From positions 1,269,214 through 1,333,213 of the forward strand of contig NZ_WBJX01000001.1 in assembly GCF_008831075.1 (NCBI RefSeq): 64,000 nt of DNA. The letters run 5' to 3'. Below the pieces are notes generated by a model. That model had not been told where the DNA came from, did no database searches, and was given only the letters and a program-made list of their open reading frames with translations. The stretch comes from Pseudoclavibacter terrae. GTDB taxonomy: Bacteria > Actinomycetota > Actinomycetes > Actinomycetales > Microbacteriaceae. Each line of letters starts with the position of its first letter. Positions within the stretch are counted from its first letter, which is position 1. Shown here piece after piece: positions 16,202 through 24,500 of this stretch. The translations under genes and the position numbers were made by a program.

Positions 16202-16901
16202 CGAAGCGATGAGCCTCGCGCGCGGCGACCTCGACGAGGTCGTCCGCGCGATCCTCTCGCTCCCACCGGAGCAAGCTCGGGACGAACTTCTCGCTGTCCT
16301 TCCGGGCTTCACAGAGGTCTACGGCAACGCCGTCGCAGTCGCCGCTGCCGAATGGTATGAGGACGTGCGCCGATCGTCCATCGGTGGCACGTACCGAGCG
16401 CAGCTTGGCCCGACCGCCCCGCTCGACAAGGTCGAAGCATCGACTCGGTTCGCGGCGGGGCACCTGTTCACCGACACCCCAGAGAAAACCGGGGCAGTGC
16501 TGAGCGGCGCGGTTCAGCGGTACGTGGCCTACGCGGGCCGTTCGACCGTCGCACGCAACTCGCAGATCGACCGCCGCAGGCCGCGCTTCGCGCGCGTCCC
16601 GAAGGGGGCGACGACATGCGCGTGGTGCTCGATGCTCGCCTCCCGCGGCTTCGTCTACAACTCGCGAGAATCCGCGGGGCCCGGCGACGACTTCCACGAT
16701 GACTGCAACTGCCAGATCGTGCCCTCGTTCGATGCCGGAGAGGTGCACTTCGACGGGTACGACCCCGACCTGATGTACGACCGCTACCAGGCTGCGCGTG
16801 CGGCTACTGGCGTCGACTCTCCGGGACAAAAACAGATCGTCTTCGAACTGCGGCGGCTGTACCCAGACGATTTCACCGACGGCGTGCACGACCACGCCTG
16901 A
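16158..16901 (+). CDS. MuF-like minor head protein
   Basis: A 247-residue protein following the portal gene. The C-terminal half contains T-T-C-A-W-C-S-M-L-A-S-R-G, then F-H-D-D-C-N-C-Q-I-V-P, the Cys/His pattern of the MuF/VG15 minor capsid family. These proteins enter the prohead with the portal and may be injected. Gene order (portal, MuF, scaffold, capsid) is canonical. Confidence 0.85.
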   Translation: MTDRSDLLRYQSALDEAMSLARGDLDEVVRAILSLPPEQARDELLAVLPGFTEVYGNAVAVAAAEWYEDVRRSSIGGTYRAQLGPTAPLDKVEASTRFAAGHLFTDTPEKTGAVLSGAVQRYVAYAGRSTVARNSQIDRRRPRFARVPKGATTCAWCSMLASRGFVYNSRESAGPGDDFHDDCNCQIVPSFDAGEVHFDGYDPDLMYDRYQAARAATGVDSPGQKQIVFELRRLYPDDFTDGVHDHA

Positions 16902-16992
16902 CCTACAAGCTCGGGGCGCCGACCGGCTCCCCGTCACATCGCCCGAGCCGCACGGCAGAGGGTGACGATCCCGCACGGGAGGAACACACAAG

Positions 16993-17454
16993 ATGAGCGA
17001 CACAACCCCGGCGCCCGCCGAGGAAGCGACACCCACCGCGCCTACCGAGGCCCCGAAGGATGCTCCTGCACAGGACACCGACTGGAAGGCCGAAGCACGC
17101 AAGTGGGAGAGCCGCGCCAAGGAGAACTCGGACGCCGCGACCAAGCTCGCGGAGATCGAGGACGCCAACAAGACCGAGATGCAACGCGCCACCGAGCGCG
17201 CCGAGGCGGCCGAGCGGGAACGCGATGCGACGAAGGCCGAGGCGGAACGCCTCCGGGTCTTCGCCAAGCACAGCATTCCCGAGGAATACCAGGATCTCGT
17301 GCTCGGCACCGGCGAGCAGCTCGAGGCCAACGCCGAGCGCATCGCGTCGCTCATCCAACCAACCATCCCCGGACCCGTCATCCAGACGGAGGGTACCCAG
17401 CCGAACACCTCGGCCGGACCCTCCGACTGGCTTCGTGACCAGTTCAAGAAGTAG
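16993..17454 (+). CDS. Capsid scaffolding protein
   Basis: A 153-residue protein with the usual scaffold profile: acidic, Ala/Glu/Lys-rich coiled coil through residues ~25-95 (K-A-E-A-R-K-W-E-S-R-A-K-E-N-S), then a Pro/Thr linker and a short basic end (W-L-R-D-Q-F-K-K) that typically contacts the capsid protein. It is preceded by GGGAGGAA and lies 11 bp from the capsid gene. It directs prohead assembly and is then removed. Confidence 0.85.
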   Translation: MSDTTPAPAEEATPTAPTEAPKDAPAQDTDWKAEARKWESRAKENSDAATKLAEIEDANKTEMQRATERAEAAERERDATKAEAERLRVFAKHSIPEEYQDLVLGTGEQLEANAERIASLIQPTIPGPVIQTEGTQPNTSAGPSDWLRDQFKK

Positions 17455-17465
17455 AGGAGCCAGAC

Positions 17466-18404
17466 ATGGCCGTCACCAACATCATCGGGCGCCCGGAAGT
17501 TTCCGACGCGCTCCTGCCCGACCAGACCATCAACGAGATCATCCAGGAAGCGCCGGCATCGTCCGTGCTCCTGACCCGCGCGAAGCAGGTCCGCCTCTCT
17601 GCCAAGAAGGCCAAGCAGCCCGTGCTCGACTCGCTGCCCGACGCCTACTGGGTCGACGGGGACACCGGCCTCAAGCAGACCACGCAGAACGCGTGGAAGG
17701 GCACCGTGATCACGGCCGAGGAGCTCGCCGTGATCGTCCCCATCCCCGACGCCGTCATCGACGACGCCAACGTCCCCCTCTGGGACCAGATCCGCCCCCT
17801 GCTCGCCGAGGCAATCGGCAAGAAGGTCGACCAGGCGGGCCTCTTCGGCACCGACAAGCCGACATCCTGGCCCACGGCCATCGTGCCCGGTGCCATCGCG
17901 GCCGGCAACACGGTCGCGGCGGGCACAGGCGCCGACTTCGGCGTCGACGTCGCCAACCTCGCCGAGAAGGTCTCGACGGACGGCTTCGCGATCAACGGCT
18001 TCGCGTCGCGCCCCGGCCTCTCGTGGCGCCTGCGCACGCTCCGCGACACCAACGGCCAGCCGATCTACGGCTCGCCGATGACCGAGGCGCAGGCCGCGGT
18101 CCTCTACGGCTACCCGCTCGACGAGGTCCGCAACGGCGCGTGGAACTCGGCCGCCGCCGAGCTCATCGCCGCAGACTGGTCGAAGTTCGTCGTCGGCATC
18201 CGCCAGGACATCACGTACGACCTCTTCAAGGAGGGCGTGATCTCCGACTCCGACGGCAAGGTCGTCCTGAACCTGATGCAGCAGGACACGAAGGCGCTGC
18301 GCGTCGTGTTCCGCGTCGGCTTCCAGGTCGCCAACCCGCTCACGCGTCTCAACGGCACCGCCGCGACGCGCTACCCGGCCGGCGTCCTGACGCCTGCACC
18401 GTAG
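17466..18404 (+). CDS. Major capsid protein (HK97 fold)
   Basis: A 312-residue protein with features of the actinophage HK97-type capsid family. The N-arm (T-I-N-E-I-I-Q-E-A-P-A-S-S-V) leads into an E-loop-like strand (S-L-P-D-A-Y-W-V), then A-W-K-G-T-V-I-T-A-E-E-L-A and V-I-V-P-I-P-D-A-V-I-D-D. The P-domain and a C-terminal strand follow (A-L-R-V-V-F-R-V-G-F-Q). It lies directly after the scaffold, as expected. It forms the icosahedral shell. Confidence 0.92.
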   Translation: MAVTNIIGRPEVSDALLPDQTINEIIQEAPASSVLLTRAKQVRLSAKKAKQPVLDSLPDAYWVDGDTGLKQTTQNAWKGTVITAEELAVIVPIPDAVIDDANVPLWDQIRPLLAEAIGKKVDQAGLFGTDKPTSWPTAIVPGAIAAGNTVAAGTGADFGVDVANLAEKVSTDGFAINGFASRPGLSWRLRTLRDTNGQPIYGSPMTEAQAAVLYGYPLDEVRNGAWNSAAAELIAADWSKFVVGIRQDITYDLFKEGVISDSDGKVVLNLMQQDTKALRVVFRVGFQVANPLTRLNGTAATRYPAGVLTPAP

Positions 18405-18412
18405 GGGCTGTC

Positions 18413-18751
18413 ATGGTGCTCATGATCGGGCCCGACAACGAGGTGCTGAACATACCAGCAGGGGGCGAGCACGCGCTGCGCGCCCTCGGCTGGGAAGCCC
18501 AGGAAGCCCCGCATGCCGAGCCGCTCAACGTGCCGGACATTCCGATCGCCACGCCGGAACAGCCGACGGGCACTCCGACCGACGGCGGGGGCGGGCCTCC
18601 GATCGTTCCCGCAGCTGAACCCGGCGAAGAGCCCAAGGCCTCCGCGTCGCGCGGCGACTGGGCCCGCTACGCCGAGCAGCGCGGCATCGAACCGGGCGAG
18701 CTCACCAAGGCCGAGCTCATCGCCAAGATCGCCGAGCTCCCGAAGGAGTAG
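18413..18751 (+). CDS. Small head protein with SAP-like C-terminus
   Basis: A 112-residue protein. An N-terminal strand pair (V-L-M-I-G-P-D-N-E-V-L-N-I) and a short helix are followed by a long Pro/Glu/Thr linker and a 35-residue end (W-A-R-Y-A-E-Q-R-G-I-E, then L-T-K-A-E-L-I-A-K-I-A) that resembles a SAP/Rho-N-like helix-extended-loop-helix found in capsid-region proteins. It may decorate the head or link it to the connector. The role is inferred from position. Confidence 0.65.
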   Translation: MVLMIGPDNEVLNIPAGGEHALRALGWEAQEAPHAEPLNVPDIPIATPEQPTGTPTDGGGGPPIVPAAEPGEEPKASASRGDWARYAEQRGIEPGELTKAELIAKIAELPKE

Positions 18752-18753
18752 CC

Positions 18754-19140
18754 ATGCCAGAACAGCCGTTCGCGTCCGTCACGGACCTCGAGGCGCGTTG
18801 GAAGACGCTCACCGCGGACGAAAGGACGCGGGCGGCTGTTCTGCTGGGCGACGCGTCGCAGCTGATCCTCGACGAAGTCCCGAGAGCGACCGACGCCGAC
18901 CCCAAGACTCGGCAACGGATCGTCTGCGGCATCGTCAAGCGGGCTATGTCCGGCCCTGCTGATGGGGTCGGCATTACGTCCCTGCAGCAGGGAGCGGGGC
19001 CGTTCCAGGCGACGACGCAGTTCGCGAACCCGACCGGCGACCTCTACCTCACGGCCGCCGACCGGCGCGCGCTCGGTGCGAAGCGACAGAGGGCATTCGA
19101 GATTGACCTGCTCCCGCTTGGCTATGGGGGGCAGGAGTAA
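18754..19140 (+). CDS. Head-tail connector (gp6/Gp15-type adaptor)
   Basis: A 128-residue protein beginning with the adaptor pattern F-A-S-V-T-D-L-E-A-R-W-K-T-L-T, a four-helix core (A-A-V-L-L-G-D-A-S-Q-L-I, I-V-C-G-I-V-K-R-A-M) and a C-terminal strand segment. This layout matches head-tail connectors that dock under the portal. The neighbours are the capsid protein and a head-closure protein, overlapping by 1 bp. Confidence 0.8.
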   Translation: MPEQPFASVTDLEARWKTLTADERTRAAVLLGDASQLILDEVPRATDADPKTRQRIVCGIVKRAMSGPADGVGITSLQQGAGPFQATTQFANPTGDLYLTAADRRALGAKRQRAFEIDLLPLGYGGQE

Positions 19141-19475
19141 TGCTTGATGCCTGGCGCGTCCCCGTCGTGCGCATCCGCGACGCGGAGGGGACGAAAGACC
19201 AGTACAACGAGCCCATCCCCGGCGAGCCCGTCTCAGTCGACCTGCCGCCCGCGCTGTTCGGCCCGTCCGGCACGGACCTCGCATCTGGCGCGGGGGTCGC
19301 GGCCACCGTCACGGAACCGGCGGTCTACTGGCCGGGAGAGTGGCCGGACGTACAAACCGGTGACCGCCTCATCGTGGACGGCTACGAGTGGCGGGTCGAC
19401 GGAATCCCCGCCAAGTGGCCGCTCGGTCTCGCCGTCGCGCTCACAGGTACGCACAGCACAAGGAGCACGCCGTGA
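19140..19475 (+). CDS. Head closure (stopper) protein
   Basis: A 111-residue beta-rich protein (V-P-V-V-R-I-R-D, P-A-V-Y-W-P-G-E-W-P-D-V, G-D-R-L-I-V-D-G-Y-E-W-R-V-D-G) matching the beta-barrel head-closure proteins that follow the connector. The TAATG junction couples it to the adaptor gene. The assignment is by fold pattern and order. Confidence 0.75.
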   Translation: MLDAWRVPVVRIRDAEGTKDQYNEPIPGEPVSVDLPPALFGPSGTDLASGAGVAATVTEPAVYWPGEWPDVQTGDRLIVDGYEWRVDGIPAKWPLGLAVALTGTHSTRSTP

Positions 19476-19711
19476 AGCCGAAGTTTGTGCCAAACAGAGC
19501 GGGTATCGAAGCGGCTCTCAAGTCAGAAACTGCGAAGAGCGTCGTTCGGCAGGGCGGGAACACGATAGCGAAGCGGGCCGGACCCGGGTTCGAGGTCGAC
19601 GTCAAGGTCGGCACGCGCGCCCGCGCCAACGTGACCGCGAAGACAGCCGAAGCTCGACGTCGGCAATCTCGCGACCACGTCCTCGAGCGGGCTGTCGGTG
19701 GTGGCGCGTGA
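19472..19711 (+). CDS. HK97 gp10-like head-tail joining protein, short form
   Basis: A 79-residue basic protein starting at GTG 19472 after AAGGAGCACGCC. The sequence K-P-K-F-V-P-N-R-A-G-I-E-A-A-L-K and the following strand K-V-G-T-R-A-R-A-N-V-T-A are like short gp10-type neck proteins placed between head closure and tail terminator. It overlaps both neighbours by 4 bp. The function is inferred from place in the gene order. Confidence 0.65.
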   Translation: MKPKFVPNRAGIEAALKSETAKSVVRQGGNTIAKRAGPGFEVDVKVGTRARANVTAKTAEARRRQSRDHVLERAVGGGA

Positions 19712-20073
19712 AGCCCCCCGATGTGAAGGCCCTGATCCTGCAGCACCTACCCGAAGTGGTGGGTGCTGTTGTCGTCTCATCCAGGCCCGACAACGGCACG
19801 AACCGCTACGTGCGGGTTCTTGCGTCAGGCGGGGACGGGCGAAGCAATCGCTTGCAGCAGACGCTGCAAGTCACTCTCGACGTCTACGCCGAGAGCACCG
19901 GTCGCGCCCACACGCTCGCGATGGACGCCGACGCGTGGATGCACGCGCTCCCGGCCTCTGCCCTCCCGATTAACCGCATTGCTGGCGCCACCACGCCGGC
20001 CGAATATCCGGACCCCGACGTGGGGCTCGCTCGCTACACGGCCACCTATCAGGTGGTCGTTCTTTGCCGCTAG
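19708..20073 (+). CDS. Tail terminator protein
   Basis: A 121-residue protein, GTG start at 19708, with the alpha/beta tail-terminator layout: N-terminal helix (V-K-A-L-I-L-Q-H-L-P-E-V), strands V-V-V-S-S-R-P and R-Y-V-R-V-L-A-S-G-G, a central Q-T-L-Q-V-T-L-D-V-Y, and a final strand T-A-T-Y-Q-V-V-V. It caps the tail tube at the head side. It is placed right before the major tail protein. Confidence 0.8.
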   Translation: MKPPDVKALILQHLPEVVGAVVVSSRPDNGTNRYVRVLASGGDGRSNRLQQTLQVTLDVYAESTGRAHTLAMDADAWMHALPASALPINRIAGATTPAEYPDPDVGLARYTATYQVVVLCR

Positions 20074-20086
20074 GAGGCACCCACTC

Positions 20087-20677
20087 ATGACCACAAACGC
20101 ACTCAACGCCCTGATCTTCGGATCGGACAACGACTCCGTCCACCTCGGCCCGGTCACCTCGCTCACGAGCGTCACCGGCCTCACCACGGCAATCCCCGCG
20201 GGGCTCGAAGACCGCGGATGGCTCAGCGAGGACGGCCTCAGCCTCGAGCTGTCCGACTCGATCGAGCGCCTACGCGGCCACCAGGGCAACAAGACCGTGA
20301 AGACGTTCATGTCGAACTCCGACACGAACATCACGGCCGCGCTGCTCGAGACGAAGCTCTCGACGCTCCTCGAGTACCTCAGCGCGACCGCGACGAAGGT
20401 CGGCACGGGAGCTGCGGCCATCGCCCGCATCGAGGCCCCCGCGTCCCGTCGCGTCGCGATGCTCTCCGGCGTCGTCGACCTGTTCGACACCTCCGGGGTA
20501 GGCGCGCACGTCCGCATCCTCCTCCCCACGATCTCGCTCGGCGAGCGCCAGGGGGTGGCGTTCACGAACAAGGACATCACCGCCTGGAACTACAACCTCG
20601 AGATCCTCGGCGGCTTCACGATCCTCACGAACGCCAAGGCGATCGTCGAAGACCCGAAGCTCGTCGCCGCGCCGTAA
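20087..20677 (+). CDS. Major tail protein
   Basis: A 196-residue protein after TAGGAGG. It has the beta-sandwich tube-protein profile: V-H-L-G-P-V-T-S-L-T-S-V, S-L-E-L-S-D-S-I-E-R-L-R-G-H-Q-G-N, a middle A-R-I-E-A-P-A-S-R-R-V-A, and the C-terminal W-N-Y-N-L-E-I-L-G-G-F. It polymerises into the tail tube. The gene is followed by a strong hairpin, in line with higher expression than the genes beyond. Confidence 0.9.
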   Translation: MTTNALNALIFGSDNDSVHLGPVTSLTSVTGLTTAIPAGLEDRGWLSEDGLSLELSDSIERLRGHQGNKTVKTFMSNSDTNITAALLETKLSTLLEYLSATATKVGTGAAAIARIEAPASRRVAMLSGVVDLFDTSGVGAHVRILLPTISLGERQGVAFTNKDITAWNYNLEILGGFTILTNAKAIVEDPKLVAAP

Positions 20678-20693
20678 CCGGCACCCCCTGACC

Positions 20694-20729
20694 CCCTGGC
20701 CGCGTCGCGTGCTCCCGCCGCGGCCAGGG
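20694..20729 (+). terminator. Hairpin after the major tail gene
   Basis: CCCTGGCCGCG (20694-20704) pairs perfectly with CGCGGCCAGGG (20719-20729), an 11-bp stem with a 14-nt loop. It lies 17 bp after the major tail stop and before the chaperone genes. No U-run follows, so partial termination or 3'-end protection is more likely than a complete stop. Confidence 0.6.
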
Positions 20730-20778
20730 ACCACCCCTTCCGGAGCGCACCACACCACCCAAACCTCAGGAGCACACC

Positions 20779-21132
20779 ATGGCAACCGCCACCCCTCGCA
20801 AGACCACCCCCGCCCGCACCACCCGCCAGAAGGCCGCCGCCGCCGGCGCAGCAGTCCCGCAGGACCGCGCCCAGAAGGCCGAAGCCAAGCAGGACACCCT
20901 CGAGATCGTCGTCGACGGCATCGAGCTGACCCTCGACCGCGACGTGCTCGACGACTACGAAGCCGTGGAGCTCATGGCCGTCGGCCTGCCGACCCGCATG
21001 TTCGACCTCATCTGCGGCGACCGCCAGAAGGAGATCCGCCAGGCGCTCGCCGACGAGAACGGCCGCCTGCGCGCCTCCGTCGTCGGAGAGTTCGTCAACA
21101 AGGTCGGGGAGGCAGTCGGCCAGGGAAAGTAG
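20779..21132 (+). CDS. Tail assembly chaperone, short form
   Basis: A 117-residue protein in the zero frame, preceded by AGGAG. A basic Thr/Ala-rich N-terminus leads to a folded part (L-E-I-V-V-D-G-I-E-L-T-L-D, then Y-E-A-V-E-L-M-A-V-G-L-P). It ends at TAG 21130-21132, directly after the slippery heptamer. It is the upstream partner of the G/GT-type chaperone pair that binds the tape measure protein during tail assembly. Confidence 0.88.
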   Translation: MATATPRKTTPARTTRQKAAAAGAAVPQDRAQKAEAKQDTLEIVVDGIELTLDRDVLDDYEAVELMAVGLPTRMFDLICGDRQKEIRQALADENGRLRASVVGEFVNKVGEAVGQGK

Positions 21133-21533
21133 TCGGCCTCCCCGGGCTCCTACGCGAGCACGGGGAGGCCGTCGAGGCCGACCTGCTCTCCGAGTACGGC
21201 GTCGACCTTCTCGACCTCTGGCGGGGCGCGCTGACGCCTCGCCGGGCCGTCGTGCTCATTTCCCAGCTGCCACCCGGATCTCGCCTCAGGCGGGCGCTGG
21301 GCGGCGCGGAGGCATGGTCCGAGCAGGTCGCGGCCATCCACATCGAGGGTCAACGCAACATGGCGGCCACCCTCAGCGCCGCGGGCGTGAAGTCCGGCAA
21401 GATCCCGAAGCCCGTCGAGCCCCCGAAGCCCGGGTGGAAAGCCGAGGCGGAAGCCAAGGCCGAGCGGCAGGGCCAGAAGGCCGCCCGCTGGATCGAACGC
21501 AACAACGCACGAGAAACAGACGCCGGGGCCTGA
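20779..21533 (+). CDS. Tail assembly chaperone, -1 frameshift fusion
   Basis: Slippage at GGGAAAG (21123-21129) moves ribosomes from the zero frame to the -1 frame, which then reads V-V-G-L-P-G-L-L-R-E-H-G and stays open to TGA 21531-21533. This adds about 135 residues: a helical domain (D-L-L-S-E-Y-G-V-D-L-L-D-L-W) and a Lys/Ala/Glu tail. The -1 frame has no good start of its own. The fusion is the minor product needed in a set ratio to the short form, as in lambda gpG/gpGT. Confidence 0.88.
21123..21170 (+). promoter_or_regulatory. Programmed -1 ribosomal frameshift signal
   Basis: The heptamer GGGAAAG at 21123-21129 sits in phase as G-GGA-AAG directly before the zero-frame TAG. After a 5-nt spacer, GGCCTCCCCG (21135-21144) pairs perfectly with CGGGGAGGCC (21161-21170), and GCTC/GAGC can pair inside the loop. 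Heptamer, stop and stem-loop together are the canonical layout of the tail chaperone frameshift. Confidence 0.88.
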
Positions 21534-21554
21534 CCTTCAACGGTCGGCCCCGGC
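21522..21554 (+). terminator. Hairpin overlapping the chaperone fusion stop
   Basis: GCCGGGGCC (21522-21530) pairs with GGCCCCGGC (21546-21554), extended inside by GACC/GGTC around a short loop. It spans the TGA of the chaperone fusion and ends 28 bp before the tape measure start. No U-tract follows, so it may attenuate or stabilise the transcript rather than end it. Confidence 0.5.
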
Positions 21555-21581
21555 TCCACAACTAAACACAGGGGGTGTGCG

Positions 21582-24500
21582 TTGACGAGCACCGGATTCG
21601 ACTTCGGCACCGCCTGGATTCAGGTCGCACCTTCCATGAAGGGCGTCAACAAGGCCATCGAGTCGAACCTCGCCAGCGCGAACGTCTCCGGCGTCTCCCG
21701 CGGGTGGGGCGAGAGCATCAAGTCCGACATCGGCGGCGCGTTCAAGGCCGCCGCCGCGATCGCCGTCACCGCGTTCAGCGCCGTCCGCGCCGGCGACTTC
21801 CTCAAGTCCTCCATCCAGGACGCGGGCCAGCTCGAGCAGTCCGTCGGCGCCGTCGACGTCGTCTTCAAGGAATCCGCCGGGCAGATCAGCGAATGGGCTG
21901 CAGGCTCCGCCCGCTCACTCGGCCTCACGAAGAACGAGTACAACGAACTCGGCACACTCATCGGCACGCAGCTCAAAAACGGCGGCACCGCCATGGACGA
22001 GCTCGCCCCGAAGACCAACAACCTCATCACCCTCGGCGCGGACCTGTCCGCCATGTTCGGCGGCACCACCAAGGACGCGGTCGGCGCGCTCTCCTCCGCT
22101 CTCAAGGGTGAGCGCGATCCCATCGAGGCGTACGGCGTCAGCCTCAACCAGGCCGGCGTCGACGCGAAGGCCGCGGAGCTCGGCTTCGAGAAGGTCGGCG
22201 GCGCGCTCTCCACCGAGGCGAACCAGGCCGCGACGCTCGCGATCATCATGGACCAGACCGCCGACGCCCACGGGCAGTTCGGCAAGGAACTGGACACCTT
22301 CGCTGGCAAGCAGGCCGTCTTCAACGCTCTCTGGGGTGACGCGAAGACCCGTATCGGCACGGCCCTCCTGCCGGCCGCCACGGCGTTCATGAGCCTCCTC
22401 ACCGACTCCATGGTGCCCGCGCTCGAGTGGACCGCCGTCGGCCTCACCCACGTCATGACCGCCGCGTCTGGCATCTGGTCCGTGCTCTCGCAGGGCGACT
22501 TCAAGGGCGGCATCTTCGGCCTCGAGGAAGACTCGGCGTTCGTCGACTGGCTCTTCGAGGTCCGCGGTGGCGTCATCGCTTTCGGCGCGGCCTGGACGGC
22601 GTTCGACGGCGACGTCACGAGCTCCGGCTTCCCGGGGTTCATGGAGCGGCTCGCGTTCCTATCCCGCACCGTGTGGGAAGAGATGCGCGGCGGCGTCATC
22701 GCGTTCGGCGCTGCCTGGGCCGCGAACGACGGCGAGATCACCTCGTCAGGCTTCCCCGGCTTCATGGAAGCCTCCGCCTACTCGGTGCGTCAGCTCGTCG
22801 AATGGATCGGCGCGCTCGACTTCTCCTCGTGGGACGGCTTCGTATCCTCGCTCGGCACCGGACAGCCGGCGCTCGCCTCGATCGGGTCGAGCTTCCAGAC
22901 CCTCGCACCCGCCGTCGGTTCCTTCGTCACGTCCCTCCCGGACATGGCTGGCGCCGTCGGCACCCTCGCATCCGCCGCCCTGCCGGCGCTCGCTGGGGCG
23001 CTCGGCTTCCTGGCCGACAACGTCGACACGATCATCCAGTGGATGCCGCTCATCGTCGCGGGCTTCGTGGCGTGGCGGGTGGCGACGGTCGTCGCGAAGA
23101 ACGCTCAGGTCGCGATCGCGCCGATCATGGCCATCAACAACGGCCTGATCCTCGCGAACTCCATCGTCCAGCGGCAAGCTGCCCGGGAAACCGCGGCGGC
23201 AGCCGTTGCGACCGGCGTCAACACTGGCGCGCAGAACGCGGGCATGTTCGCCACCATCCGCTCCACGGCTGCGCTCGTCGGGCAGAAGGTCGCGATGCTG
23301 GCCACCTCGGCCGCCACTAAGGCGGCTGCGGCGGCGCAATGGGTCATGAACGCGGCCATGTCGGCGAACCCGATCATGCTCGTCGTGCTCGCCGTCGCGG
23401 CGCTCGTCGCCGGTCTCGTGTGGTTCTTCACACAGACGGAGCTCGGCGCGGCGATCTGGGCGAACTTCACGACCGCGATCGGCACCGCGTGGACGTGGCT
23501 GTGGGAGTCCGTGCTCAGCCCGGTCTTCACTGCCATCGGCGCGATCTTCTCGTGGCTGTACGACAACGTGATCACGCCCATCGTGGCCGGGATCGTCGCG
23601 TACGTGCAGATCTGGGCGGGCATCTTCACCTGGCTCTGGGACAATATCCTGTCGCCGGTGTTCGCGGCCGTCGGCGCGATCTTCTCCTGGATCTACAACA
23701 ACGTCATCGTCCCGATCGTCACCGGCATCGTGCTCATGGTGCAGGTCTGGGCGGCGATCTTCACGTGGATCTGGACAGCGGTCATCAGCGTCGTGTTCGC
23801 AGCGATCGGGGCGATCTTCAACTGGCTCTACACGAACGTCATCACGCCCATCGTGAACGGCGTCGTCGCGTACATCCAGCTGTGGGGGACGATCTTCAAC
23901 TGGCTCTACACGAACGTCGTCTCGCCGGTCTTCACGGCCGTCGGAGCGGTGTTCACGTGGCTCTATGAGAACGTCATTCAGCCCGTCTGGTCCGGCATCC
24001 AGACCGCCATTCAAGTCGTCGGCGACTGGATCACGAACACCCTGTGGCCCGGCATCCAGACGGTGCTCGGCTTCATGGGTGACGCGTTCAACTCGCTGAA
24101 GGACACCGTCACGACGGTCTGGGACAACATCAAGAAGGCGGCCGTCGCGCCGATCAACTTCGTGATCCAGACCGTCTACAACGACGGAATCAAGGCGCTC
24201 TTCGACGACATCGCGGAAGCGGTCGGCCTCGACATTCGCATGCCGACGGCGTCCACGATCGCGCTCGCCTCGGGTGGCGTCCTGCCTGGCTACACGCCGG
24301 GCCGGGACGTGCACAACTTCTTCTCGCCGACCGGTGGGCGCCTCGCGCTCTCTGGCGGTGAGGGGATCATCCGCCCGGACACGCTCCGCGCGCTGGGTGG
24401 GAAGCCGTGGCTCGACCGGGTGAACGCTGCTCGCGGCAACGCGGGGCAGGCGTTCGCGGACGGTGGCATCTGGGAGGACATCACTGGCGGCATCGCTGGT

